Assembly: GCA_963667195.1 (NCBI GenBank)
Contig: OY762962.1
Span: forward strand, 1,054,001-1,118,000
Length of the DNA: 64,000 nt
Source of the DNA: UBA7703 sp963667195
GTDB taxonomy: Bacteria; Bacillota; Clostridia; Christensenellales; CAG-138
Direction: 5' to 3'
The notes below the pieces were generated by a model. It saw only the letters and a list, made by a program, of their open reading frames with translations. It ran no database searches and was not told the DNA's origin. The position numbers and the translations under genes were made by a program. Each line of letters begins with the position of its first letter. The first letter of the stretch is position 1. Positions 24,071 through 33,679 of the stretch are shown piece after piece.

Positions 24071-25321
24071 ATGTGCGATACGCTTGGCGTTTTACGCGGC
24101 TCTTATGCGCTCTTTGGAAAAAACAGCGACCGCAGCCCCAACGAGGCGCAGGTTACCGAGCTCTACCCCGCGCGCATCTATGACGGCGACGAGGTCGCTT
24201 GCACCTACCGATTGATTCCGCAGGCGAAGGAGACGCTGAGCGTGCTGCTCTCCCGCCCGGTCTGGATGTGGGGCGCGGAGATCGGCGTCAACGAAGCGGG
24301 CGTCGCCATCGGCAATGAGGCGGTGTTCACCAAAGGGAAATACGGCGCGCCTTCGCTGACGGGCATGGACTTGCTGCGCTTGGGGCTCGAACGCGCGGAG
24401 AGCGCGGAGCGCGCGGTCAACGTGATCATCGAGCTGCTGGAAACCTACGGTCAGGGCGGAAACTGCGGCTTCGACCACACGTTTTATTACGACAACTCGT
24501 TTCTCATCATGGATCGGGACACGCTCTTCATCCTCGAAACCTGCAATAAAAACTGGGTGGTAAAGAGCTTCTCGCGCGCCTCCATCAGCAACCGCCTCTC
24601 GATCGGTTCGGATGGCGAGCGCTACGGCGGCGGGGTTTGCGACTTTGCCAAGACGTATTCCGACCCGCTCTACAGCTACTTTTCCGGCAGCAAGCAGCGA
24701 AAGGCCGCAAGCGCCTGCGCACTGCCCACGGCGAACACGGAGCAGGATCTGATGCGCGCGCTGAGAGGCCACGACGCAGATGTGAAAAACCCGTTTGCGC
24801 AAGGTTCGGTTTCGAGCTGCTGCATGCACTACGGCGGCATGGTGGGAGACCACACGACCGCGAGCATGGTGATCCGCCTCGATGGAAGTACACCGACCGT
24901 GTTCCTCACAGGAACGTCCACGCCTTGCGTCTCGCTCTATAAGCCCTATCGCTTCGGCAACCCCGTGCGGCTGCCCGTTGTTTCGCCCGGTGACGAGGCG
25001 GGCGCGCGCTATTGGCGGGAGCAGGAACTGTTCCGCCGTACGCTCGTCGGCAAAGTCGTTCCCGCGGAGTTTTACGCCGAGCGGGACGCGCTGGAGCAAA
25101 GCTGGCAAAAGGATGTTTCGCAGGACAGCGCGAGCATGGACGAGCTGCTCACCCGCGCGCTTGCCGAGGAAGCGGCGTTTTACGCGAAGTATGATCCGGC
25201 GTCGTTTGAAACGGCACCCGTGAAGAAAGCGTTCGCGAAAAACTGGCAAAAGAAGAACGCGGTGTTTTCATCCATTTCCGCCAAGCAAGTAAAACCACAG
25301 GAGCAAGAGAATCAAGCATGA
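24071..25321 (+). CDS. Peptidase family C69 (secernin/dipeptidase-like)
   Basis: A 416-aa N-terminal nucleophile hydrolase. The start at 24071 gives Met-Cys-Asp-Thr, so removal of Met exposes Cys2 as the nucleophile, as in C69 dipeptidases and secernins. Supporting motifs are FGKNSDRSPNEAQV (about 17-30), WGAEIGVNEAGVAIGNEA (about 72-89) and CNKNWVVKSF. There is no signal peptide, so the enzyme is cytoplasmic. TTGGAGG sits at the right distance. Its stop overlaps the start of the serine hydrolase gene, indicating coupled translation. Confidence 0.9.
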   Translation: MCDTLGVLRGSYALFGKNSDRSPNEAQVTELYPARIYDGDEVACTYRLIPQAKETLSVLLSRPVWMWGAEIGVNEAGVAIGNEAVFTKGKYGAPSLTGMDLLRLGLERAESAERAVNVIIELLETYGQGGNCGFDHTFYYDNSFLIMDRDTLFILETCNKNWVVKSFSRASISNRLSIGSDGERYGGGVCDFAKTYSDPLYSYFSGSKQRKAASACALPTANTEQDLMRALRGHDADVKNPFAQGSVSSCCMHYGGMVGDHTTASMVIRLDGSTPTVFLTGTSTPCVSLYKPYRFGNPVRLPVVSPGDEAGARYWREQELFRRTLVGKVVPAEFYAERDALEQSWQKDVSQDSASMDELLTRALAEEAAFYAKYDPASFETAPVKKAFAKNWQKKNAVFSSISAKQVKPQEQENQA

Positions 25322-26520
25322 CAGTTGACCCAAGACAGCAGCTGGAAGACGGCGTTTCCCACCTCGTAGACGAACGCAGGATCATCAGCGGCATCGCCGT
25401 CTCGTACGGCGACCGCACGCGCAGCGAGGCGTTTTGCCGCGGAAATCTCCGCGAGGTGCGCCTCGAACACGGTATGTTTGTGCCGGATATCGAGCCGCTT
25501 AAGACGGATTCCGTCTTCGATCTCGCCTCGGTGACCAAGCTCTTCACCTGCATCGCGGTATTGCAGCTCATGGAGCGCGGCAAGCTCCGGCTCGACCGGA
25601 CGCTTGGCAGCATCGACATGCGCTTTTCCCATATTCCGGATGTGACAATCGAGGACCTGCTGTGCTTTCGCGCACAGCTGCAAACCACCGCGCGAATGGA
25701 CGCGGCTTCCTCCGCCGACGAAGCGGAAAAGCTGCTGTTCGACATTCGCCTTGGCCCACCCGCCACGCGAAAATATTACACCGACATGGGTTCCATGGTG
25801 CTCAAGTACGTCGTGGAGACCGTTTCCGACACGCTCTTTTGGGATTTTTTGCGGGAGAATATCGTTGTTCCGCTCGGCTTGACGCGCACGTTTGCGGAGG
25901 TTCCGGCGGAGCTGCTGCCGCAAACCGTGGACTGCAACTATGAGCGGAGGATCGTCAACGGCGCGTTCTGGCTGGACACCGCCTGCCCGCCGGGGACGGT
26001 ACACGACCCAAAGGCGCGGCTGCTCAACACCGCCCGACCCGCGCCCTGCGGACACGCGGGCGTGTTCGCGAGCCTCGACGACATGACCAAGCTAGCGCAG
26101 GGACTCTTGCAGGACGCGCTGCTGAGCCGGAAAACCCTGCTCGAAATCGGGGTCAACCGCACGGGCGGCAAGCTGCCGGACGGCACCGATTCCCAGTATA
26201 TGGGCTATCTTTGCTACTCCAAGCAGCCGGATCAAACCTTCAGCGAGGTGCCCGCCTATTTCGGCCCGCGCACCATCGCGCTCAACGGCTTTACGGGCAA
26301 CCATTTCTCCGTCGATCCGGAGAAGAACCAGTTCATGATTTTGCTGGCAAACCGCATCCACAACCGCGCCACGACGGTCACCGGACGCGCAAACCCGCTG
26401 GACAAGACGGAGACGATCCTCTGGGATGACGGCAAGACCTACATCGTTTCGCAAAACTTCGTCTACACGAAGGACAAATACCTCAAAAACCACATCGGGG
26501 ATATCTTGGCGGGATATTGA
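25318..26520 (+). CDS. Serine hydrolase (class C beta-lactamase-related)
   Basis: A 400-aa protein of the beta-lactamase/penicillin-binding-like hydrolases. SxxK is present as SVTK (about 66-69, in FDLASVTKLF). The second motif is Tyr in YYTDMGSM (about 154), and GFTGNHFSVDP (about 325) is in the position of the third motif. No signal peptide is seen, so a cytoplasmic esterase or peptidase acting on small substrates is more likely than a cell-wall enzyme. It overlaps the C69 gene by ATGA. Confidence 0.87.
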   Translation: MTVDPRQQLEDGVSHLVDERRIISGIAVSYGDRTRSEAFCRGNLREVRLEHGMFVPDIEPLKTDSVFDLASVTKLFTCIAVLQLMERGKLRLDRTLGSIDMRFSHIPDVTIEDLLCFRAQLQTTARMDAASSADEAEKLLFDIRLGPPATRKYYTDMGSMVLKYVVETVSDTLFWDFLRENIVVPLGLTRTFAEVPAELLPQTVDCNYERRIVNGAFWLDTACPPGTVHDPKARLLNTARPAPCGHAGVFASLDDMTKLAQGLLQDALLSRKTLLEIGVNRTGGKLPDGTDSQYMGYLCYSKQPDQTFSEVPAYFGPRTIALNGFTGNHFSVDPEKNQFMILLANRIHNRATTVTGRANPLDKTETILWDDGKTYIVSQNFVYTKDKYLKNHIGDILAGY

Positions 26521-26549
26521 GCATTTGACCGGCAAAACAGGAGAGAAAG

Positions 26550-26978
26550 ATGGATCGTAGGTTTTTTGTCGCCGTCAAGGCGCTCTTGTTTGACCAAGAC
26601 AAGTTCCTGCTCGTCAAGCGTTCGGACAAAGCGCGTGACGAACACCACTACTGGGAACTGCCCGGCGGAAGAATGGAATTCGGCGAAGCCCCGGAAAACG
26701 CGTTGCAGCGAGAGTTAGTGGAGGAAACGGGACTTTCCGCCAACATCCTATGCCCGCTTCAAACATGGAGCTTTTTTCGAGAAGAAGAGACGCAGATCGT
26801 CGGCATTACGTTTTTATGTAAAGTCGAATCGAACAAGGTTCAATTATCCAATGAACACGACTCATTCGCGTGGGTTCGCTTCGACGAAATCACGCAGTAC
26901 AACATCGTTCCAACCGTTCTCAGCGATCTCAAAAAACTCGATATGGGTGAGATCGATATCAAGCTGGATCGAGCATAA
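26550..26978 (+). CDS. Nudix hydrolase
   Basis: A 142-aa Nudix protein. The full box is readable: Gly in PGGRMEFGEAPENALQRELVEETGL (about 39-63), matching Gx5Ex7REUxEExGU. It hydrolyses a nucleoside diphosphate linked to another group; the substrate is unknown. GGAGAGAAAG precedes the ATG. Confidence 0.92.
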   Translation: MDRRFFVAVKALLFDQDKFLLVKRSDKARDEHHYWELPGGRMEFGEAPENALQRELVEETGLSANILCPLQTWSFFREEETQIVGITFLCKVESNKVQLSNEHDSFAWVRFDEITQYNIVPTVLSDLKKLDMGEIDIKLDRA

Positions 26979-27032
26979 ACTTTTTCGTAAAGTCCAACGT
27001 TATTATTAAAGATAACACCAAGCAATCAAAAA

Positions 27033-27066
27033 CCGACGCGCTGGTACAAGCGCGCCGGCTTTTTTT
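27033..27066. terminator. Bidirectional terminator nudix / DMT gene
   Basis: CCGACGCGCT and AGCGCGCCGG pair with one mismatch, with T7 on plus and T5 on minus. Confidence 0.8.
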
Positions 27067-27082
27067 CGGTGCGGGGATTGCT

Positions 27083-27979
27083 TTATTCTGCCGCGTTCAG
27101 CTCCGCCGTGAGCCGCCGGGAGGCGCGCCGCTCAAACAGCAGGTTCAACGCAAGCCCTAACGCAACCAGCGCACCGCCGATGAGATTCGCGGTGGAAAAC
27201 GCGCCGTCGAGCAGCGCATCTAGTAGTACGCCCGTGAACACCTGACCCACAAACATCAATAGCGTGATATAAAGCTGCGGAATCTTCACGACAACGACGT
27301 TGCTCAGCCAAACCGTCGCAACCCCGATCGCGCCGCCGAGATACGACCACCAGTTTGGCGCGAGCGCGAGCCCCGCCCAAACCGCCTCGCCTCTGCCAAA
27401 GAGCAGAAACACTGGAATCGCGGTCACAAGCCCGCAGACATAGTTGAAAAACGTGCTGACATACAGGCTGGTTTCACTCGCGAGGCGGGAATTATAGGAG
27501 CGCGAAATCACGAGCAGCAAACCGGAAAGGAACACCGCAAGCACGGGCAAAATCGGAAAGTCTCCGCCCATCATCCAGCCGATGCCGCCCGCGACCAGCA
27601 AAAGCCCGGGGATTTGGTAGGCGCGAAACGGATGCTTCCGCATACCGAAGAGCCCAAGCTGATCCACGAGTACACCCGCCACACTCTGGCCGAAAAGCCC
27701 CAGCGCGAGGATCGCGGAAAGGCTGATCTTGCCAAACGCGAAGTTGACGCTCGCGGTGGTCGCAACGCCGAGCACGCCGCCAATATAGAGATACCAGGGC
27801 AGGCACTTGGCAAACGGCTTTTCCCGCCGGAACAGGATGATGGCTCCGATGAGGATCAGCCCCACGATATGGATGATGACCGTCGCGGAATAGATCCCGT
27901 AAACCGTGGTGAGTCCACCGTTGAACGCGATCATGACCGCGACGAGAATGCCGATCAATAGCGATAGAAAATAATACAT
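27083..27979 (-). CDS. DMT-type transporter (DUF606/YdcZ-like)
   Basis: A 298-aa protein with about ten hydrophobic helices, made of two repeats of the DUF606/YdcZ type: helix 1 LLIGILVAVMIAFNGGL and, at the second half, FLSGLLLVISRSYNSRLA. The start at 27979 has GGAGTG 10 nt upstream; the longer frame to 28081 adds a non-hydrophobic stretch with no ribosome site. It is divergent from a Crp-type regulator, which may control it. Substrate unknown. Confidence 0.87.
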   Translation of the reverse strand: MYYFLSLLIGILVAVMIAFNGGLTTVYGIYSATVIIHIVGLILIGAIILFRREKPFAKCLPWYLYIGGVLGVATTASVNFAFGKISLSAILALGLFGQSVAGVLVDQLGLFGMRKHPFRAYQIPGLLLVAGGIGWMMGGDFPILPVLAVFLSGLLLVISRSYNSRLASETSLYVSTFFNYVCGLVTAIPVFLLFGRGEAVWAGLALAPNWWSYLGGAIGVATVWLSNVVVVKIPQLYITLLMFVGQVFTGVLLDALLDGAFSTANLIGGALVALGLALNLLFERRASRRLTAELNAAE

Positions 27980-28082
27980 AACTGCTTCACTCCAAATCAC
28001 ACACCAATCCCGCAACGCGGCGGTTGCCGCTTGTTTCGATCGATGACACCCTGAGTATAGTTCCAACGCTTGACGCGGCATA

Positions 28083-28094
28083 TGACATATGTCA
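28083..28094. promoter_or_regulatory. Palindromic operator TGACATATGTCA
   Basis: A 12-bp perfect palindrome lies between the divergent transporter and Crp-type regulator genes, 36 bp before the regulator start. It is a likely site for that regulator. Confidence 0.45.
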
Positions 28095-28129
28095 CACTAA
28101 AGTAAATAATCGATTGCGAGGAAACCCGC

Positions 28130-28783
28130 ATGCAAAAGCAGAAATTGCCCGCGCAATACGCGCCTTCTCTCGCGGAATACGGTCTGGACTGGATCGATCC
28201 CGCCGCTGCGGTGCTGCTCAAATATGACCGCTGCGAGTGGATGCTGCGCGCGGAGCAGCCGATTGAGTATCTCTATATCATGCTTTCCGGCAAGGCAAAG
28301 GTCTGCATGAGCGACGAGAGCGGGCGAAACCTGCTGCTTTGTTATTATGTCTCCGAGGGTATGATGGGCGATATCGAGCTGCTAATGGGTCGCCACGAGG
28401 CGATTTCCTCCGTTCAGGCGGTGTCTACGGTGGTTTGCATCGGGCTGCCGCTGAGCGTTTACGCGCCGATGCTATTATCGAATCTGTCGTTTGTGCTCCG
28501 CGCGGCGAAGGGGCTCGCCATCAAGCTGCACAACAGCGTCTCCAACACGACGGAGATCATCCTGCGCCCGTTTGAAACGCGGCTCTGCGAATATCTGCTG
28601 CAAAGCGCGCAAAACGGTGTGTTCTCCGAGCGATTGATCGACGTGGCGGAGCAGCTGGGCGTGAGCTACCGCCACCTCCTGCGCTCGCTCAAAGCGCTCT
28701 GCGAGGAGGGTCTTCTGGAAAAGCGGGCGGATGGGTATCATCTGCTAAACGAAGCAAAGCTGCGCGAAAAAGCCGCCGGATAA
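28130..28783 (+). CDS. Crp/Fnr-family transcriptional regulator
   Basis: A 217-aa regulator with an N-terminal cyclic-nucleotide-binding-type beta roll (about 25-125; YLYIMLSGKAKVCMSDESGR) and a C-terminal winged helix (about 160-215; VAEQLGVSYRHLLRSLKALCEEGLLEKRADGY). No N-terminal cysteine cluster is present, so it is not an oxygen-sensing Fnr. It resembles YeiL-type proteins. It likely controls itself and the divergent transporter through the palindrome at 28083. Confidence 0.88.
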   Translation: MQKQKLPAQYAPSLAEYGLDWIDPAAAVLLKYDRCEWMLRAEQPIEYLYIMLSGKAKVCMSDESGRNLLLCYYVSEGMMGDIELLMGRHEAISSVQAVSTVVCIGLPLSVYAPMLLSNLSFVLRAAKGLAIKLHNSVSNTTEIILRPFETRLCEYLLQSAQNGVFSERLIDVAEQLGVSYRHLLRSLKALCEEGLLEKRADGYHLLNEAKLREKAAG

Positions 28784-28802
28784 ACCGGCGGCCTTCGTTT
28801 TA
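28772..28802 (+). terminator. Terminator of the Crp-type gene
   Basis: GCCGCCGG and CCGGCGGC pair around the stop codon, then CTTCGTTTT. The stem includes the last codons of the gene. Confidence 0.7.
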
Positions 28803-28817
28803 GCGTAATGAAATTGC

Positions 28818-29579
28818 TCAACCCTTCGGCTTTACCGCGCGCGTGGCGACAAACGTGGGGATATGCATCTCGTGCAGCTTGCCGTAACCATTGTAGTCCT
28901 CAAACAGGTGCGTGAGCACGAACCCCGATTTGAGTTGACCGCCGACCTGCTCCTCAAACGTATGCGAAAACTGCACGCCATCGTCGGTCTTTTGCAGCTC
29001 CTCCATCAACGCGGGATCGCTTAGCGGGTCAAACGGCAGGCTGTGGCAAAGCGCGGTCTCTTCGTTGTCGAATAAGTAGTTGATGCCGTTGTCCAGCCCC
29101 GCGAGCAGCACGCCGCCGGGCTTGAGGACGCGGAAGCATTCGCGCCAGAGCGGCTCCACCTCGCGAATATAGCAATTCGAAACGGGATGTACGATCACGT
29201 CGAAGCTCTTATCCGCAAACGGCAGCGGCTTCGACATATCCGCGCGCACGATGTCGATTTCATACCCTTCTCGTGCGGAAACCATCCGCTCACTTTCCAG
29301 CTGCCGCTCGGAATAGTCCAAAACGGTGCAAACCGCTCCCGCTGCCGCAAACAGCGGCATCTGCTGGCTTCCGCCGCAGGCGAGGCCGAGAAGCTTCTTT
29401 CCTTTTAAATCGGGAAACCAGTCCGCCGGAACAGGTTTCGTGGGCGTCAGCACGATGCTCCAATCCCCCGCCTTTGCCGCGAGAAACTGCTCGTGCGTAA
29501 TGGGTCTACCCCATTCCCAATCGTTTTCGACCCAGCGGTCGATAGTCTTTGCGTTGATATCCTGATACGATTCACTCAT
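28818..29579 (-). CDS. Class I SAM-dependent methyltransferase
   Basis: A 253-aa methyltransferase. Motif I is LLGLACGGSQQMP (about 62-74), the acidic end of strand 2 is LDYSERQL (about 86), and DMSKPLPFADKSFDVIVHPVS (about 113-133) carries motif II, followed by RVLKPGGVLLAG. Closest to the Methyltransf_11 group. GGAGG lies at the end of the upstream gene, so translation may be coupled. Substrate unknown. Confidence 0.9.
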   Translation of the reverse strand: MSESYQDINAKTIDRWVENDWEWGRPITHEQFLAAKAGDWSIVLTPTKPVPADWFPDLKGKKLLGLACGGSQQMPLFAAAGAVCTVLDYSERQLESERMVSAREGYEIDIVRADMSKPLPFADKSFDVIVHPVSNCYIREVEPLWRECFRVLKPGGVLLAGLDNGINYLFDNEETALCHSLPFDPLSDPALMEELQKTDDGVQFSHTFEEQVGGQLKSGFVLTHLFEDYNGYGKLHEMHIPTFVATRAVKPKG

Positions 29580-29582
29580 TGT

Positions 29583-31118
29583 TCAAAATCCTCCTGTCGG
29601 ATGATCGGATTGCTGTTTTTGTTGCGCCATGTCCGCCTCCATCGCGGCATACAGACCGTTCTTGGCTTGCGTCCGCGCGGAGCCGGATTGCGGATGAAAC
29701 GCGCTCTTTCGCTCCAAACCCGCGTCGGTTGGCGGAAGTTCGCCAAAGTTCAGCGCGCCGCGATTGACGCAGGACGCATATTTTCCGTGTTCTTTTGGCC
29801 TCGGCTCCGTGCCCACGATCGCGAACACGCCGAACGACGCGAGGATCATGAGAATTGGCATCCCCAGCGCGCGGGTAATCGCCTGCCGGTCGCTGAAAAG
29901 ATGCGCCAGCACCCAGACGAGAAACACCATCAGCAGCAAATCGCCCGCGCCGCCGCGTCGCCGCAGCAGCCCTCCGATCCACGCAAAGAGCAACACACCC
30001 GCGACAAAGAAGAAGTCCAGCAGGCGAATCCCCTGCGAAAACGGAGCGAGCGCCGAAGCGCGAAACGACACGGAATCCATCTCGCGGGAGAGTGCACTGT
30101 CCTTTTCCAGCCAGAGATGCGCGAGATTCTGATCGAGGCGAACCGGCTCGCCCTGCAGATCGTAGCCCTTTTGGAGCGTGTCCCAATCCAGCGAGTCCAG
30201 CAGCGCCTCGCCCTCCCGCGCCTGCAGCGCGGCGCCGGGCGCGGTCGCGCCCGAAAGATCCGCGTCGAGCGAGCCCCAGAGCGGAGACGCGAGCGAAACG
30301 ATCCGCAGTGTGAAGAGCACCGCGCAAAATGCGAGCGCGAGCAGCATTAGCCGCCTCGGCTCACCCTCCTGCCGGAAGGACGAGAGCAGCAGAATCAACC
30401 AAAACACGCCGAACGCGAGAGCCACGAGCCAGACGGAAGCCAGCGCGACACCACAGGCAGCAAGCGCCAGCCCGCTGAGCGCGGAAAACGCGACTGCGCG
30501 ACGCGCTTCAAGCGCCGCGAACGCCTCCAGCGCAAAGAGCACGGAGAGCAGCGCAAACAGCACCACAACCTGCATGACCGGCTGGTGCAGGCACGATATC
30601 ATATTCGCGGGATACAGCGCAAACAAGAGCCCCGCCGCGGGCGCGCTTCCGTCGTCAAACCTCCGCGCGACAAGATAGACCACCACGGCGCAGAGCGCGG
30701 AAACAACGCAGGCAAACAGCGCGGGTAGATTTCCTTCGAGAAGAAGCTCGGCAAGATTCAGCCGCGAAAACAGCTCGCCGCCAAATGCAGGCGCGCGAAG
30801 CGCAAGCAGGATGAAGATACGCGGCAACAGCGCCACAAGGAAGATCGCGCTCGCCCAGAGCGCGGGCATTCTCTTGACCCGGCAGTTCGCCCAGCGGATG
30901 AGAAACACCGCAGCGACCGCGAGCAGCAGGTAGCCAAGCAGCAGAAAGCCGAACATGGGAGTAGTGAAAAGCTCCCCATGCAGCAGATAGGCAAAGCGTT
31001 TGTAGCGAATCAGGATATATCCGCACACCACGAGAAACACAACCGTCACGAAGATCGACATCGTGCGCAGGAATCCCTGGTTTTTCTCGCGGTCAAAGAG
31101 CAGACTGTTTGGGCGCAT
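29583..31118 (-). CDS. Polytopic membrane protein
   Basis: A 511-aa protein with about eleven to twelve hydrophobic helices (roughly 20-390), including charged residues in loops (YILIRYKRFAYLL; LFALYPANMISCLHQP). A soluble C-terminal tail (about 440-511) is rich in Gln and Ser. The overall plan resembles GT-C glycosyltransferases of the ArnT/PMT type, but I see no decisive N-terminal acidic motif, so that is only a possibility. GGAG precedes the ATG. It is 3 bases from the methyltransferase start and probably cotranscribed. Confidence 0.75.
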   Translation of the reverse strand: MRPNSLLFDREKNQGFLRTMSIFVTVVFLVVCGYILIRYKRFAYLLHGELFTTPMFGFLLLGYLLLAVAAVFLIRWANCRVKRMPALWASAIFLVALLPRIFILLALRAPAFGGELFSRLNLAELLLEGNLPALFACVVSALCAVVVYLVARRFDDGSAPAAGLLFALYPANMISCLHQPVMQVVVLFALLSVLFALEAFAALEARRAVAFSALSGLALAACGVALASVWLVALAFGVFWLILLLSSFRQEGEPRRLMLLALAFCAVLFTLRIVSLASPLWGSLDADLSGATAPGAALQAREGEALLDSLDWDTLQKGYDLQGEPVRLDQNLAHLWLEKDSALSREMDSVSFRASALAPFSQGIRLLDFFFVAGVLLFAWIGGLLRRRGGAGDLLLMVFLVWVLAHLFSDRQAITRALGMPILMILASFGVFAIVGTEPRPKEHGKYASCVNRGALNFGELPPTDAGLERKSAFHPQSGSARTQAKNGLYAAMEADMAQQKQQSDHPTGGF

Positions 31119-31266
31119 GCGCCGGCTCCTTATTCATATGTTTTCACGAGTGTATTCGCTGGTAGTATACGTGATATCGGTGATCCGCGTCAAATGTTAC
31201 GTTGTAATATGTCAGGCGTGATGGGCGTTTCTGTGTGCAAGTCACGGTATCGTTACACCGCGTTCG

Positions 31267-31295
31267 TTGCTTTTTCGCCGTAGCTTCGTTATACT
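31267..31295 (+). promoter_or_regulatory. Promoter of trxB
   Basis: TTGCTT (31267-31272), 17 bp, TATACT (31290-31295), about 35 nt before the trxB start. Confidence 0.6.
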
Positions 31296-31333
31296 AATAT
31301 TACTTTTTGAGCGAATCATGGAGGTTTTTTCTG

Positions 31334-32248
31334 ATGCATTCTGATATTGCGATCATCGGTGGCGGCCCCGCCGGTTTAACCGCGGGATTATACGCGGCAC
31401 GCGGCGGCGCAAGCGTCACGCTATATGAAGAGCTCTTTCCCGGCGGACAGATTGCAAAGACGCCGCTGGTAGAAAACTATCCCGGTTTTCCGGACGGCGT
31501 GGTCGGCTACGAGGTCGGCTCGCTACTGCAAAAACAGGCGGAAAAATTCGGCCTGAAGGTGGAATATGCGGGCGCAACCGGCCTGATTCTGGAAGAAAAC
31601 CCCAAGCGTATCCTGCTGCCCGACCGCGAGGACACGGCAAAGGCCGTCATCCTCTGCATGGGCGCGCACGCGCGCTCCCTCGGCATCCCGCGCGAAGAAG
31701 CGCTCGTCGGCGCGGGCGTGAGCTATTGCGCAACCTGCGACGGCGCATTCTTTAAGGAAAAAGCGGTCGCGGTGGTCGGCGGCGGCGACACGGCGATTTC
31801 GGACGCGCTGTATCTTTCGCGCTTCTGCACGAGCGTAACGGTGGTACACCGCAGGGATGAGTTCCGCGCGGCAGCCGTGCTGGTGGAAAAAGCCAAGCAG
31901 GTGCCGAACATCCACTTTGCGCTCTCCAGCGTGCCGGTCAATCTGATTGGCGAATGCTGCGTGCAAGGCCTCGAAATCATGGACCTCAAGACCACAGCGC
32001 AGCGCGTGCTGCCCGTCTCCGGCGTGTTCGTCGCGGTCGGCATCACGCCGCAGAGCGCGCTCGTCAAGGGCGTCGTCAACATGAACGAAGGCGGCAGCAT
32101 CCTCACCGACGAATTCATGAAAACCAACATCCCCGGCGTCTATGCCGCGGGCGATATCCGCAACACACCGCTAAGACAGGTGATCACCGCCTGCGCAGAC
32201 GGCGCGGTTGCCGCAACCAGCGCGCTGGAGTTCATCTCCTGCCACTGA
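31334..32248 (+). CDS. trxB: Thioredoxin reductase
   Basis: TrxB passes electrons from NADPH through FAD to thioredoxin. The 304-aa product has the FAD loop IIGGGPAGLTAGLYAARGG (about 6-24), the redox pair CATC (about 134-137), the NADPH loop VVGGGDTA with HRRDEFRA (about 150-185) and the C-terminal AAGDIRNTPLRQV. AGGTT and GGAGG precede the ATG at 31334; the longer frame is not supported. Its partner thioredoxin may be the one at 53110. Confidence 0.95.
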   Translation: MHSDIAIIGGGPAGLTAGLYAARGGASVTLYEELFPGGQIAKTPLVENYPGFPDGVVGYEVGSLLQKQAEKFGLKVEYAGATGLILEENPKRILLPDREDTAKAVILCMGAHARSLGIPREEALVGAGVSYCATCDGAFFKEKAVAVVGGGDTAISDALYLSRFCTSVTVVHRRDEFRAAAVLVEKAKQVPNIHFALSSVPVNLIGECCVQGLEIMDLKTTAQRVLPVSGVFVAVGITPQSALVKGVVNMNEGGSILTDEFMKTNIPGVYAAGDIRNTPLRQVITACADGAVAATSALEFISCH

Positions 32249-32320
32249 GCGCGATTGACCCCTGCAGAACAGCCTTCCTTGCAGTAGGAAAAGACGAACG
32301 AGACAGGAGAAGCAAACGCA

Positions 32321-33679
32321 ATGGGTAGACTCTTTGGAACAGATGGCGTGCGCGGCATTGCAAACCGCGATCTAAACTGTGATCTCGCGTTTCAGATCGG
32401 CGCGGTCGGCGCCTATGTGCTCACCAACGAGGTACATTCCCCGCGCATCCTGATCGGTATGGATACGCGTAAATCCGGCCCGATGCTGGGCGCGGCTCTC
32501 TCCGCGGGCGTCTGCTCCGTGGGCGGAGACGTGCTGGATGTCGGCATCCTGCCCACGCCCGCGATGGCGTATCTCGTGCGCCTGTACGAGGCGGACGCGG
32601 CCGTGATGATTTCGGCCAGCCACAACCCCATGGAATACAACGGCATCAAATGGTTCGACAAAAACGGCTTCAAGCTCTCGGACGAGATTGAAGACCGCAT
32701 CGAATCCATCATCCAAAGCGGCGAAAAGCTGCCCTGCCCGGAAGGGCGCGAGGTAGGCCGCATCATCTCCGCCGTCCGCGCAAAGAAGGACTACGCCGAC
32801 TATCTCGTGGAGCAGTCGGAGTATCGCTTTGAGGGCTTGCGGATCGTGCTGGACTGCGCGCATGGCTCCGCCTCCTTCATCGCAAAAGAGGTATTCGAGC
32901 GTCTCGGCGCGGAAGTCATCGCAAAATCCTGCGCGCCCGACGGCATCAACATCAACGACCACTGCGGCAGCACGCACCCTGAGCGGCTGCAGGAGATGGT
33001 GGTCAACTACGGCGCGGACCTCGGCTTTGCGTTCGACGGAGACGCGGATCGCCTGATTTCCTGCGACGAATACGGCAACATCGTAGACGGCGACCAGGCG
33101 ATGGGCATTCTGGCGCTCCACATGCACAGCAAGGGCACGCTGGTCAAAGACACGCTGGTGCTGACCGTGATGAGCAACCTGGGCCTCAAGAACGCGCTCA
33201 AGGAAGCGGGCGTGAGCATCGTGGAGACGAAGGTTGGCGACCGTTACGTGCTGGAAAACATGCTGGCAAACGGCTATTCCATCGGCGGCGAACAGAGCGG
33301 ACACATCATCCTGCTTGCGAAAAACACCACAGGGGACGGCATGATGAGCGCGATTTCGCTGCTTGGCGTCGTCGCGGAGACAAAGAAGCGGCTTAGCAAG
33401 CTCGCCTCCCGCATTCCGCAATATCCGCAGGTGCTGGTCAACGTCATCGTCGATAACAACGTAAAAGCCACCGCTCTGGCGGACGAGGAGCTTTCCACAC
33501 TCACGAAAGAAATCGAGGACAAGCTCGGCAAAAACGGGCGTGTACTGATCCGCGCCAGCGGCACGGAGCCGCTCGTGCGCATCATGATCGAAGGGCAGGA
33601 CGAGCAGTCCATCCTCGACCAGGCGCTGTCGCTCGCGCACATCATCGTGCGCAAATACAACGGAAAGATTCGCACCTGA
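32321..33679 (+). CDS. glmM: Phosphoglucosamine mutase
   Basis: GlmM converts glucosamine-6-phosphate to glucosamine-1-phosphate for peptidoglycan. The 452-aa product has MGRLFGTDGVRGIAN at the start, the phosphoserine loop ISASHNPMEYNG (about 99-110), the metal loop FDGDADR (about 240), GEQSGH (about 325) and the phosphate loop RASGTEPLVRIMIEG (about 408). Its stop overlaps the start of nth by 1 base (TGATG). Confidence 0.97.
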   Translation: MGRLFGTDGVRGIANRDLNCDLAFQIGAVGAYVLTNEVHSPRILIGMDTRKSGPMLGAALSAGVCSVGGDVLDVGILPTPAMAYLVRLYEADAAVMISASHNPMEYNGIKWFDKNGFKLSDEIEDRIESIIQSGEKLPCPEGREVGRIISAVRAKKDYADYLVEQSEYRFEGLRIVLDCAHGSASFIAKEVFERLGAEVIAKSCAPDGININDHCGSTHPERLQEMVVNYGADLGFAFDGDADRLISCDEYGNIVDGDQAMGILALHMHSKGTLVKDTLVLTVMSNLGLKNALKEAGVSIVETKVGDRYVLENMLANGYSIGGEQSGHIILLAKNTTGDGMMSAISLLGVVAETKKRLSKLASRIPQYPQVLVNVIVDNNVKATALADEELSTLTKEIEDKLGKNGRVLIRASGTEPLVRIMIEGQDEQSILDQALSLAHIIVRKYNGKIRT

